Source: Agroathelia rolfsii | Lineage: Eukaryota; Basidiomycota; Agaricomycetes; Amylocorticiales; Amylocorticiaceae | DNA length: 64,000 bases | Assembly: GCA_018343915.1 (NCBI GenBank) | Contig: JABRWF010000003.1 | Location: 2,480,001 to 2,544,000, forward strand | Direction: 5' to 3' | The notes under the pieces: model-generated | Database searches by the model: none | Seen by the model: only the letters and a program-made list of their open reading frames with translations | What the model was told of the DNA's origin: nothing | In this document: one piece after another, positions 35,014 to 47,100 of the stretch | How the letters are laid out: each line of letters starts with the position of its first letter | Numbering within the stretch: position 1 is the first letter of the stretch | Position numbers and translations under genes: made by a program

Positions 35014-36013
35014 CGCCTTATCGCTGCTGTGTAGTCGTCTTTGTCGCCGTCGTCGTCGTTTACATGTAAAAAAGAACGGGAGCTGTTAGGCATCGGCTAC
35101 GGCCACCGTCAATAGCTAGAAGACCATCGATGACTCCTTTTTATTACCACTTCTACGTATTATAGCTCTTATTACAACACGCCGACAGATCATATAATCA
35201 TATATCGATCAGCCTTAGATCCGCACATCTGGATATTGGGTAATAGCGTATACACCGCATTTATGATCCATCTGGATGAGGATGATGATTTCTGAGACTC
35301 CTGTTCTAGTCAAATCTATCCCCTCCCTCCAAGAGAACATTACATTTACTGACGATGATGTCGTCAAGATTGGCAGGACGCAGTGACCCGGCGGCGCGTA
35401 GCATTAACTCGCTTCATTTATCACTCCATTCCAAGAATTGGGTCTTCTAACCAACACTCTTCTTGGCGGGCCCGGTCGATCCCGCTCAAGGCCACGAGGC
35501 ATCTTAATAGCACTGTATGGACTGCTGACTGTATGCAGTGCTACGTATCAGCTATTAGATTATCCGAGCTCATCAATAGCTGTTTTGCTGTGAACCACCA
35601 TGAGCACATCCAGGAACTGAATCGCATCATTGACTTTTGAACTACAACTGCCAGTGGAAGACTTCTGCACTATGTACTACTCGATAATATTTTTGCATAC
35701 GCTCACCCCATGACTTGTCCTATGACGATGTCACCCCCGGTGGTAACTCACCGCTTCACATGGTCTCGGGCCCTTAGAAGCAAGAAGTGTCAGCAACCGT
35801 TCATAATGGCCAACAGATTTGGACGAAGTTGTTCCCTACGGCTCATATGACTTCTGCATTGGAGTATAAAATACCATGGACCGCCGGCAAAGTAAAAACT
35901 CCATTGAAACAGTCTTTCTACACCATCGTTGATCTGCAAGCTATCCAGCAGGTAAGAAAATTTCCTATAGTATGTATCCAATGCTAAGGAGACTTGACTA
36001 AGGATCGTTGGCT
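35014..36013. other. Divergent intergenic, no gene seen
   Basis: 1.0 kb between the poly-Q gene (minus) and the secreted protein gene (plus). Short plus-strand open frames at 35383-35640 and 35787-35987 have no recognisable content. Confidence 0.5.
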
Positions 36014-39000
36014 ATGATGATGCTCAAGCTGAGCACGCTTTGGAGCCTTTCCGCTCTCGTCTGGAGTTCTTTGGCACAGAGCAACACACTCGGTCTCGGC
36101 AGTGGTTTCATCTCATTCTCGACGTCCGAACTCTCCGTACAGCTTGTCAAGGACTCGCAAACGCTCTACTCACTAAGGCCGAAGACTGAAAGCAGTACCT
36201 TTGATTTTATACCCTATGACGTCATGTCCGAGAGAGCAGCCAACGGCAACTATCATCTTGGCGACCTGACATTTAGAGTGCGTACCGTAGGCTCGAGCGC
36301 TTGGATTTCAGGCGACACGTCCACCAATAGGCAGAATGTTATTGCTTTGTCTGCGTCAGGAGTGAACAAGAGTGTAGCCAATCTTTCCCCAACTCTGCCT
36401 AGCGGCTCGCTCTTGAACGTCACCCGTCGTTGGGTAGTCACGAATGATAACCAACTGGAGTTGATTTTCGATATCACTAACTCTCAGAAGTCAGCAGTCG
36501 AGATCGGTGCCCTTGGTGCCCCTCTGGAATTTAACAACGTAGGTATCTCCAAGAGATAATCTCGTCAAATATATCGTTTTACAAAACCAACACAAAACAG
36601 ATATTCACTAATCGCGATATCGCCAACATTAACCAGAATTGCAGCTTGTTTGACCCTTACATTGGCCAAGACGCCGGTTTTGTCCAGGTCACCCCATTGC
36701 TAGGGACTCTGCCCCCTCTCGTCGTTGTACCCCTCAGCTCCTCGCCCTTGGAAGGATGGCGTTTCCTCCCCGAGGACACCTCCACCACGCTCGCATACCA
36801 ATCACAAGCATTCGAGGGTCTCTACGAGTGGCAGTTCCACACGCTCGCCTATGCCGAGAACGAGTGGTCCGGCGTCACTCCGTGGAACGCACCCACGTCC
36901 GCGGTGCTGGAACCGGGCCAGACGCGGAGCTACGGACTGCAGTTCCGCCTCGCGAGCTCCATCCGCGGGATTGAGGACGAGCTGCAGAGCGCGGGCAGGC
37001 CAGTCGCGTTTGGCGCGCCGGGGTTCATTATCTCTAGCGCGCAGCAGCAGGCGAGGCTGTATCTCAATTACACGCATCCCGTGCAGTCCCTGTCCGTCAG
37101 CCCGTCCGGCGCGTTGAGCGTCCAAGCGATTGCAAGCGGCAGCACGGGGTATGTGAGCGGGTGGTACGGATACACCGTCCATGGCTCGACGTGGGGTCGC
37201 TCGCGGTTGACGATTGTGTATACGGACAACACGACGCAGACGATCAACTACTACGTCACAAATCCGCTGCCGCAGAACATCGCGAACCTGGGCAACTTTC
37301 TTACGACCTCGCAGTGGTTTGATAACAGCTCGGATGCTTTCAAGAGGTCGCCGTCGGTGATCAGCTACGATCGATCCGTGAACGCGCCTGTGAGAGATGA
37401 TCCGAGGGCGTGGATACCCGGTTTGAGTGACGAGGCCGGCGCGGGCTCGTGGTTGGCAGCGAGCGTGAAGCAGTTTGGGCAGCCTAATGCGAATGAGGTG
37501 GATAAACTGGAGCAGTTTGTGAACGGGACGCTTTGGGGATCTGTTCAGAACAAGGATTGTAAGTTGCTTTTGCTAGGGCATTCCGTTAAAGATGGATACT
37601 GGTTTTTATTTTATTTTATTCACTCGCGTATAGATTCAGTCAAGAAGGTGAACAATCACGAACGAGTATCATCGTTCACCGAAAATAAAATTGACTTGTA
37701 TATTTGGATCCTCTAGTCTGTCTACTTTTACCAGCCATCTCTGGTTCCAGATTACGTCTATCCTTCCAGCATCTACTGGGGCAACTGGTGGTCATGGGAC
37801 GAAGCCGATTCATTCGCCATCGATCGCGCATATGACTATGTTCATGTCATATCCGCATACTGGTCTCTCTACCGGGTTGCACGCAACTATCCATCACTGA
37901 CGACTCGTCCGTGGCTATGGTACATCACACAAGCTGTGGAGACCATTTCAGCCATGACCGATGGACAGGTCGGGTATGTTGACGATGGCTTGATGGAGGA
38001 GACTGTCATCTTGTATCTGTTGGACGACTTGAAGAGAGAAGGATTGACGCAAAATGCTACCTTTGTGCAAGCGCAGATGCAAAGTCGCGCTCAACTTTGG
38101 GCGAGTGAGCAATATCCGTGAGTATATTACTTGCTTGCTTTTCTTGCAAGACAGAGATGTAATCTTACTTTGACATAGGTATGGGTCTGAGCAATCCTGG
38201 GACTCGACTGGCCAAGAAGGTGTTTATGCTTGGACGACATACTTCAACTACTCGTCCACCGCGCTGAACACACTAAACTCTATCTTGGCCTACGATCCTC
38301 TCATTCCCCATTGGGGATACAACGGAAATGCAAGGCGATACTGGTAAGATATCGATATCTTATCAACAACTTGCTACACAACCCTCAGGTCATTTGACTG
38401 TTTCTTTATCTAGGGACTTTGTGTATGGCGGAAAACTTCAACGTATCGAACGCCAAATCCACCACTACGGCAGTGGATTGAACGCCATCCCCCTCCTATC
38501 CCAATTCGAAGCCAATCCGACTGATTACCACCTCCTCCGCGTCGGCTTTGCGGGTATTAGCGGCTCTACGACTAACGTCGACCAAGGTGGGTTCGCATCG
38601 GCCGCGTTCCACTCCTTCGAGGACACGCTTGCATGGGACGCTTATTCTGGCGACTACGGACCGAACTTTGTCGGCCACTCGTTGAAGATCGGTGTGTATC
38701 TCATCGACCATCCCACCTTTGGATGGCAGGCGTTTGGCGGCGACGTCAACAGCGCTTCCACTACATCCGTCTCTGTCACGCCCCGAGATTCACTGCAGAA
38801 ACGGGTCTTTATCGCACCCATCGCGGCGCTGCTCGTCCTCGATGCGGGCGTGTTCACGTCTTTCGCTTATAATCCTTCGGCTCGATCTGTCCAAGTGACC
38901 ATTGCCCCGGCTGTTTCGGTGTCGGGTGCCGCCGCTGCTCCTCATGGTCGCCTCGTTGTATCGCAAACTGCATCTATCCAAGGTGCCAGTGTATTGAAGC

Positions 39001-39083
39001 CCTCTGGTAGCTATTCACTGGACGCAGGCGCGTACGTTATTCCTTTCGGAAGTTCTTCGAGCGTCACTGTAACGTTGGCATGA
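36014..39083 (+). CDS. Large secreted protein, probable glycoside-hydrolase-like fold
   Basis: Six exons (36014-36538, 36601-37558, 37634-37647, 37717-38117, 38179-38343, 38414-39083) join in phase to 910 residues; exon 3 is only 14 bases. ATG at 36014 (MMMLKLSTLWSLSALVWSSLAQ) gives a clear signal peptide. No transmembrane helix follows, and many N-x-S/T sites are present (NKS, NVT, NCS, NYT, NTT, NSS), so the protein is secreted or wall-bound. An N-terminal beta-rich half (to about 430) is followed by a Trp/Tyr-rich helical half: IYWGNWWSWDEADSF, YDYVHVISAYWSLYRVARNY, GYVDDGLMEE, then a beta C-terminus (GFAGISGSTTNVDQGG, HPTFGWQAFGGDV). The order resembles fungal proteins annotated as DUF5695, thought to be carbohydrate-active with an alpha/alpha barrel. 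The family name is from memory and moderate; substrate unknown. Confidence 0.75.
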
Positions 39084-39399
39084 ATGGTTCCACAAGAAGA
39101 GGGGAAATCAAAATCGAATCACTATTTACAAATTGTATGGATATCTTCTGTGACGGTGTTCGTAGTCAAGCTAATCATAGCTGCATGATTGGTCGAAATT
39201 GTGATTGTGAATTGTGAATTTGTGACGGAGCAAAGCTTAGTCACGTGGACTAGATCCCAGCACCATCTTCCGGAAGTAAGACGATGAGATTACTACTACC
39301 AGTAGTCACTACTTCTTGGGCTGGAGCTGTTTGGCAGTATCTCCACTAGTTTCCTGTATACTAACTATTACAAAGACCGTTTAGGATTGCGCAGAGCCA
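39084..39399. other. Intergenic, no gene seen
   Basis: 3' flank of the secreted protein gene and promoter of the Rieske-DUF455 gene, same strand. Confidence 0.5.
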
Positions 39400-41634
39400 A
39401 TGTCTTTCATACAGTCAGTTAACGAGACTCTTTGCACTTCCGTAGCTGAGAAACGCTAGTTTTCCGGCAGTATATCAGATCTGGCCCATATTCAAACCCA
39501 CTCTCGATTTTTTCTGAACCTGCGCTCCAAAGAAGGTGTATACCGGCCTCTCATCCTCTTCCGTCTCACTGATCCAGAGGAGGGCAATAATCATAATGAC
39601 GAGGACGGAACACAGCAAGATGGACTCTCTTCCGGCGCTCACCGAAAAGAGCGACAACGACGACGCCAGATTTATGTGATGGAAGCAAATTGCCCGCATC
39701 TAGGGGCGGATATGTCCCACGCTGAAATTGAAGACCTTGAGACGAGTGTGGTCGCTGTTTGCCCTTGGCACAGGTACGATTTCGATCTTGAGACGGGAGA
39801 AAGCGAGACGGGCCTTCGTGCGTGCACGTTTGCGGTTGAAGTGAGGAGAGATGAAGACAGTGATGTGGATGTGGTGTGGATGGCTGCTCCAGAAGGCGGG
39901 TCAGAGTGGAGAGTGATTGAGCTCAGGCCTGTGTCTGAAGGTTAGAAGTGCTCTCTTAATTTTCTTATTCGTCTACAAGGCTAAAAACTTATTCATGTGT
40001 ATGCAACTCCAGAATTTGCTGTGTCTCGAGTGGATCAAAGCCAATCAGATAAAAAAGACAATATTCCGATCTCCACCAATAACCCCATATCTGGAACAAC
40101 AGCAGCGGAGGATGTTGTCCCATCTAAAGACGCTCCAACGACATTGATGGAGTGGGCTGTCCTCATTTTGAATACTCCAAACCCCAGACTAAAGGTTCGA
40201 TCATTTCGTATATCGGTTATGCGTCCCTATCTAAGCGTCTCGGCTCACGGGCTGCTTCATTCTGTATGATAGGTGGAGCGTACCCGCCATGCTGTAAACC
40301 TTTACCGAACGGGACAGCTCAAGTCTATCGGTAACCGTGCAAAAGATTGTCCTACACCACCAGACATGCCTTCACGAGAGGATGTCTATACCCAGAACAT
40401 GATGGACCCTGCCAAGGTCAAGAATCGTAGGAATCGGGGTGTTATGTTACATGCCCTAGCGGTATGCTTTTTTTTTTATTCCAGAAAATAACGTTTCTAA
40501 TGACACATGCATCGTAGAATATCGAGCAATGGGCGTGAGTATGAACAGTTTTGTTATGTATGCACATGAGTATATCTCAATCGGTTGTCTTTGACGATGC
40601 GTAGGATTGATCTTGCGTATGTTATTAATCCATATTATCTATTAGTATACACCGATTCACAATGTACACATCTACTAGATGGGATATCATCGCTCGTTTC
40701 GGCCCCAAACATGCACACCTCCCGCCTGCCTTCTTCTCTGACTTCGCCAAGATGGCGCTAGACGAATCCAAGCATTTTTCTCTTCTCGTTTCGCGCCTCG
40801 AGGAAGTATCCCCTGCCACGCCGTACGGTAGCCTTCCCGTGCACGCCGCGCTATGGGAGAGCGCGACGGAGACACGGGACAGTCTGTTAGCACGCCTGGC
40901 GATCGTCCATCTCGTGCACGAAGCACGTGGGTTGGACGTGAATCCAGGCACGATCGCGAGGTTTAAGCGCGCCGGAGACGAGGAGACGGTGAAGGTGATG
41001 GAGGTCATTCATGCGGATGAGGTGACTCATGGTGAGTGTGATATTAGGTTTTCTCTCGTTTTCTCTCGTTTCTTTATCACATTCATCCAATATCTGTCTA
41101 TCATCTTTGATTTGATAATTCCTGTTTCTCCATCACTGCTATTGATTTTGTCCTTGCTATTGATTCCTGATAATGATAGTGATGGTGCTGGTGCTGATGA
41201 TAATAATAATGACGATATCTTTTACAGTGACAACGGGCCACCGATGGTTCACATACATGTGCGCTCGCCAAGGGCTTGATCCCGTACAGGCGTTCCGCGC
41301 TGAGGTCAGAAAAGGCTGGAAGGGCGAGGTGAAAGGTCCGTTCAACATCGAGGATAGGGAAAAGGCCGGGCTGAGCAGGGATTTCTACGAGGATCTAAGA
41401 GGCGATGGGCCACTAAAGGATGTCGGTGAGATTAGAGGGATGACGACAATGATCGCAGTACAGACGTCGGCGTCCGCGGTACGGAAACAGACGCATAACG
41501 CTGTGCAAGATAAAGTTCAGAATCCCGACAAGGTGATGATGGAGGGAGGCGATATCAATAACCGAAAAGGAGGAAGGCTTGCGGTGGATGGTCTGACTTC
41601 AGGTCTTGCTGCACTTTCTGTACAGATAGGATAG
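39400..41634 (+). CDS. Rieske [2Fe-2S] - DUF455 (ferritin-like) fusion protein
   Basis: One spliced gene joins two redox-type domains. The N-terminal part (THSRFFLNLRSKEGVYRP.., then QIYVMEANCPHLGADMSH and VAVCPWHRYDFDLETGES) has a full Rieske pair, C-P-H and C-P-W-H, for a [2Fe-2S] cluster. A linker (QSQSDKKDNIPIS..) leads to a DUF455 domain, a ferritin-like four-helix fold: WAVLILNTPNPRLKVERTRH, GVMLHALANIEQWA, FAKMALDESKHFSLL, RLAIVHLVHEARGLD and VIHADEVTHVTTGHRWF supply Glu/His ligands for a di-iron site. Electron flow from the Rieske cluster to the di-iron centre is an inference. No targeting signal seen. The first exon is uncertain: the ATG at 39400 with a GTCAGT donor is my best phase-correct guess. 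The tail after residue ~500 is unstructured. Confidence 0.85.
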
Positions 41635-41779
41635 CGATCACTCGAATCATACCCAAATCGACGTGGGTATGTAACATGATCGTGCCTCTGCTCCGAGTCC
41701 TAGTGAATGTTGATGATGATAGAAGCACGCAAAACCGAGTGAAAGTGGAGAATTCCCTTTATATGAAATGATGCGTTAG

Positions 41780-42272
41780 CTTACTGCCAGCGTCCACCCT
41801 GGATTGTTTCGTCAATAGTGATCATAGCAGCAATATACTAACGTCATCACCACCCTTGTTGGTCACAAAAATAGCGTTCAACGACACTCATAGGGAAAAA
41901 AAAAAGAACAGAACAGAACAAGACATGCCCCTGTATGGATTAGATATCGATCACAAAATCAATAAACGTGTCAAGCTATGCATTGCGTCAAACATGCCAT
42001 TCGGGTTAGGCGGCAGCCTATATGTACCGCAACGTACGCACTAGTCAGCTTAATGCCGCATGTATAGCACACGGCCTCCTTCACTAGATGGCTGTGTATG
42101 CGCACAAGAATAAGAATCACCGTGTTTACCTCTTGCAAGGGTGGATTGCTGTGATAATACAAGGTCGGCCCTCGACGCTGACCGCCTCCCGTATAGTGAG
42201 TGCGCGCTCGCCAGTGCTTGTCAGTGATAGATCGGCAAAGGCCACGAGGGGTAGGAGAGAGCAATATGACAT
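41780..42272 (-). CDS. Tentative small spliced gene, unknown product
   Basis: Four phase-consistent exons on the minus strand (42130-42272, 41968-42017, 41843-41886, 41780-41797) give an 84-residue protein. It starts MSYCSLLPLVAF, continues GERALTIREAVSVEGRPC and HPCKRLPPNPNGMFDAMHSL, then TLSLNAIFVTNKGGDD and ends GGRWQ-stop. Supporting points: a strong GTAAAC donor, ATATAG and pyrimidine-tract acceptors, and unbroken protein-like sequence over three joins. Against: the exons are short, the intron before the last exon is only 45 bases, and no family is recognised. The first exon could be different. It is tail to tail with the Rieske-DUF455 gene, 145 bases apart. Confidence 0.35.
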
Positions 42273-42878
42273 GATAAGATCGTGAATGCATAGAATAAAA
42301 ACGAAAAAAAGAACAAGGAGGGCTGTGCGCAATAAGACAGTTTTAGGCACACCAGACTTGAAAGTTTTTTTTTTTCTTTGAAAAAGGCCTTGTTGTGATA
42401 AGAGTGATTTGTATCCATGTGTGATGGTGACTCGTGAGTTACAAAGTTTGAGGGGCCGTCTGTGCTCCGTGACGCCATTCGCCCTGAGCGAAATGGGATG
42501 GAATACATTTGCTTGTGTCGCGTGGCTGGCGGGATAGTTGGATACCGGGTATCACGCCGAGCCAACATGCATGATTCTTGAGTGAGTGAATGTATGAATG
42601 TGCAAGCATAGCACAAGATAAATGGGTATACATTGCCGAGAAGACAACAATCGCATCGTTATTGAGTTACATGGATTGTTGTTGCGGCTGCGAGGATGAA
42701 GCAGCGCAACTTAGCAGGCCCCGAAGGGTGCAAAGGTATTCATCTCACCCATCCATCCATCCATCCACATCCATCCCATGATCATGATCCCCCTCCTTTT
42801 GCACTGAGTTCTCTTATCATCTCATCAGCGATGCAGGGTAACGAGCGGTGCTATATTGCCATTTTTAAGAAAAGGACA
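42273..42878. other. Intergenic, no gene seen
   Basis: Includes a (CATC)n-like stretch around 42745-42775 (CCATCCATCCATCCATCC). Otherwise nothing recognised; it holds the 3' UTR of spc1. Confidence 0.5.
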
Positions 42879-43422
42879 TCACTGTTTGACATCTCCTGCA
42901 TGCTTAGGCTCGGGAGACAACGACGTGGCAGATTTAGCCCATACGAGGGGGTGTTGGTTGTAAATAGGCCAGGGCGGGAGGACGACCTAAAGATACGATG
43001 TTATTTTCGTAATTATGTTTTTTGGTCTCGATTTGGATGTATGGAAAGGAGCTTACGACAGCCAAAAGCAGCGTGCCTACCCCAAATATTGCGAATGTCG
43101 TCTGAAGCGACTGTGAGGCAAAGCCGGCCAAGAAGGAGATGACCTAAGAGGAGGGGAGTTTAATACACAAGCCAAGTTGCTCTGCTTCTTTTTTTTTTTT
43201 TTTTCTGCAAGCAGGGGGGGAAGAAGAACGGAACTGAACTGTCAATGTTATGAGAGCATAATGCGAAATTCGTTCGACGAGCTTTTGGCCTTCAAAGTCC
43301 TACGTGTAATACGCAAAGAGCGGTCAATGACGTGGGTCATTGGAAAGCAGTAGCCAAGAGAGAGGCCAGATATTATTATGCCTTACGATTTTCCCTTCGA
43401 GAGCGCCAGTTAAGCTGTCCAT
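42879..43422 (-). CDS. spc1: Signal peptidase complex subunit 1 (SPC12/Spc1)
   Basis: Small ER membrane subunit of signal peptidase, which helps the complex reject transmembrane segments as substrates. Four exons (43387-43422, 43240-43299, 43057-43143, 42879-42986) join exactly to 96 residues, the family size. Exon 1 codes MDSLTGALEGKI; exon 2 DFEGQKLVERISHYALITLT, matching the conserved 'IDF.GQ.L.E' start; exon 3 VISFLAGFASQSLQ..FAIFGVGTLLLAV holds the two helices of the hairpin; exon 4 gives VVLPPWPIYNQHPLVW, the conserved 'PPWP.Y..HP..W' end, then a polar cytosolic tail. Both termini should face the cytosol. The gene has no open frame longer than about 65 codons and is easily missed. Confidence 0.92.
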
Positions 43423-44178
43423 GTTTGTGCAGTAATAGCGAGTACTGTATGTTGAGAAGTGTAGGTATCAAGTATCGGGTCCGCTACAGTTCGCTACACT
43501 GCGTCGGAAGTTTCCAGCGGGGTCAGAAGAGCTGTCAACTCCATCTGGCACAGAGGCACCCCATCGTGCTTTAGTTCCGGGTCCAGCAATGGCCGGTTCA
43601 TGTAATGGCCGTTTGAGCAAATTACAATTACAGGAGCGATTTTCTAGGCCTGTCTAATCGCTAGACGACATGAAATAATTATAACGTGTAATCGCCATGA
43701 ATCGTAATTGCCTGCCATCGATAATGGATCATCACATGCTGACTAATATATGCTGAGTGAGATGATGTGCCCATTGGGACGGTTGCTAGTGGCGGTGTCC
43801 ATGACTCCTTGAGCTGGACAACTTGAAACTCCTAGGACTACTCATCCCCAAGCGCCCATCTGCATCCATAACACATATACGCCCAGGCAAGTCTCTTCAT
43901 CTGCATGAATGTAAGCGAAGGCTTATATTGCTTACTCATTTATTGCAGATTTAATATCGTAGTGGAGCGCGTGGTAGCTGATCTACCAATCTGCTCGACT
44001 CCCTCGTTCGGAGTAATTGCACCGCCGAAGCATATAATTACAGCCTCTGACCGGTTTCACTGCCCTCTCTCACGCCTTTGCTTTTAAAGGAACTGGGAGA
44101 CGCTGTCCTGGCCTCGTCCATATCTTGTCTGGCAGGGCTCTCATACTATATACACGACGCCGTCTCTGATTACACAGA
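43423..44178. other. Divergent intergenic, spc1 / Zn2Cys6 regulator
   Basis: 756 bases with both promoters. A TACAGTTCGCTACACTGCGTCGG stretch and scattered short inverted words occur, but no clear operator can be defined. Confidence 0.4.
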
Positions 44179-47100
44179 ATGGACTTGTCTAATTCCTCTG
44201 GCTACCCTCATCCTGGCGGCTACTCGTCCAACACTGGCGCTCAAGCTCAAGAGCAAGACCAACGTTTGTCAGACGGTTCCAATCACCATTGGCCCAGCTC
44301 CTATTATCCGACCGCATCTGGCTTCAGTTCCCAGGTGCCATCCTTAGGCTCTTCTCTCATCTATGCCCAGCAGCCAACCTCATCACGCTCGTATCATGAT
44401 CGATACGGTGCTTCGGCATCCCCTATTCCACCACACCAGAGCTACCCCTCTGGTATGTCTGCTCATCAAGGCGACACACTCCAGGGTGCCTTGGGTCAGT
44501 ATACCCCTATGAACAACCCGCGACAAATGCCCCAGCTCCACCAGCCAGGCGCCGGTAACGCTGACCCGGCAGCAACACACCAATTTTACATCCCCAACGC
44601 AAACACGACGTTCATGCCCCCTTCCCAATCATTTCCTCAGACCCACAGGCAGCAGCCGATCGACTACCCCAGCGCAGCGGCGGCGCCACGATACGTTAGG
44701 ACCGTTGGCACTGAGTCACCTTCTTCGGATCTTGGCACAAACGCCCATTCCCAATCAGGCTCCCCCGCGATGCTATGGTCTACGGAAGATATGTCGATAG
44801 CGCCCGAACCATCACAGCAGAAGTCGTATAGCTTCGCTCCCCAGCCTGTCACTCAGCCCATCAGAGTCCCGTCCGGATCCCGTCGAACCAATGCCGCCAC
44901 AGCAGCCACTGATGCCCCCTCAAAGGCCACTTCCGCTGCAGCATCAGCATCTATAAAGACAGCCAGCCCGCCCAAGCCGACTGTGCCGAAGCGCAAGACG
45001 CAGCAGCAGACGCGGTCCGCGGGGTCCTCTGCCAAACAGGGGCGACCGACTAAGAGGCCGAAGACTAGCGCATGGCCGGACAGCGAGACTGACAGCGAAG
45101 ATGATGGCTCGGACGGTGGACGGGCGGCCTCGAAGGAAGCCGGGGAGGGTGCAGCAAATGGAAATCTAAGCCGACCGTAAGTGACAGTTTACCGTCTTAT
45201 ATGTCTGCAACAAGCGGCCTTGCTGTCTTCTCGGGGCGCGAGCTTGAAGGAAAAGTAGACGTCATGGCGCCCGGAGCCCTACGATATCATTTTTCGATCT
45301 GCAGCCGTGCACACTATGTGTATACACCTCGGTCTAGATGACATGTGCGCGGACTTGGGATGTCCGGAAATGTCGAATCGCCGGCTGGGCGCAAGGGCCA
45401 TGATCCACGATTCCTTTATCTCGCGTCCCATTTTTGTTCCTCTAAGAATTGAGCTGTGACTGATTTTGTTGGCTTGGGGCTGATCGACGCTTGAATTTAT
45501 GACAGATCCGGCGCGTGTTCTCATTGCAAAAAACTAAAGGTTAGCTTTTAATCTTATCCCTCATGTAAATCGCATGCTCAAAAATAGGGGTACGACAGAT
45601 GAAGTGTGAGTTTCCCAAAGACGAGAACATCTGCAAACGTTGCAAGTCGACTGGCCATACATGTGTCGTCGAAGGCCGCAAGCCACGCACAGCGCCCAAG
45701 TAAGTGTGCCTTGAATTTCCATTAGCTCGATTTTTTTTTTTTCTTTTCCCCCCTCTCTTCTTTTTCCCACTTCATCCATTTTCCTGGCATAATGAATTCG
45801 AGCCCCTCCCACCCCTCCGGGAGACATCAAACCCCGGTGGTCGGGACTCTATGCCGATCAACTCGATTTTTATATTGAGAGACAGCCTGTAATCGTGGCT
45901 CCTTGGCCCATCCATCGTTTGTCTGGTACTTTGATCTAGATCATACGCTTGCGGCGGGAGGGTATAACTAGCGAATACCAACACCCGATTATCTCTGTCT
46001 TTCTCTCATCCTTTTCTCACTCATACTCCCGTCGATCTTGTTTCTTTACTCATCACCATCATCATGCCTTCCTTGTCTCGTAGTAAACGCGAATTCCTGC
46101 TTGCACAAATCAAGCAAAAGGACATAATCATCGAATCGCTCTTGAAGCAGGTCGGTCACCAATACGCCTTTCCCATACATCATGTTCCCCCGTCCTTACG
46201 CATAACTCTGCAGCTGCACAACCCATACCTTGCCAGCCCGCTCTCCATTCGCTCCTGGCAAGAATCGCGATCGCCGTCAGATCACAATAATGTGAACATT
46301 AATGCTTGGCTCGACAAGCTCCAGGCCTCGGTACGCACCGCGGGTGGTAATCACGGGGACGACGCCTTCCGCTTCCCCCGCGAGACATCGCGCATGATGG
46401 AGCCGGACGATGCGTCGGACACTGAGGAAGGGGACGATAACCTGTCTGAGGGCGGTACGACTGGCGACGCCGATCCGGACGAGCGCAAGCTGCACGAGGT
46501 CGCGCTGCCAGACTCGACGGTGCCGTTTGGGTTACTAGCCAATTTATCATTGAGTGCGTCCAAGGCGAAGCAGCCGCACGCGTCATCAACCTCACCTGCG
46601 ACCGTGGTCGAGGAGGACGAGGAACAGGACGATGTGGGCGTCGCGAATGAGACTTACTTCATGCCAGGTGGGTAGTGTGTCTTGCTCTCTGTTTATGTAA
46701 CAAGGTCGTCTGACGTATGGTGTGTATGGCTTGATGCGTGCGCCGATCTCTTTCATTGTCCAGGACCCGCAACGGATCTGAGTATGAGAGCGAAGCTAAT
46801 AGATCAGCATGCCCTACCGGATATAATAGTGCATAACCTTGTGACACCGCAGGAAGTGGACAAATTGTTCGAGATGTAAGTTTTTCTTCTTCTTCTGTCC
46901 TACTCGTCCTTATATACATGTTACTCACCCCTTTTTTCTCTCTATTCTTCGTGGTATGCATCACCATCAGATATTTTAGCAAGATCAATGTGGGTACCAA
47001 TCGGCTCTGTTTCTTGACCGGCGCTAATTACGAGTCGTGTATGATTTCTCTCCCTCTTATGTCTTATTTTATGACAGATATTCGTCACGTTGCTCGATCC

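Noticed and set aside
36725..37182. Arg/Ala-rich frames on both strands inside the secreted protein gene
   Set aside because: G/C-rich shadows of exon 2 of that gene.
45561..45984. Minus-strand frames opposite the zinc-cluster exon
   Set aside because: Antisense shadows; the plus-strand exons complete a full Zn2Cys6 motif in phase.
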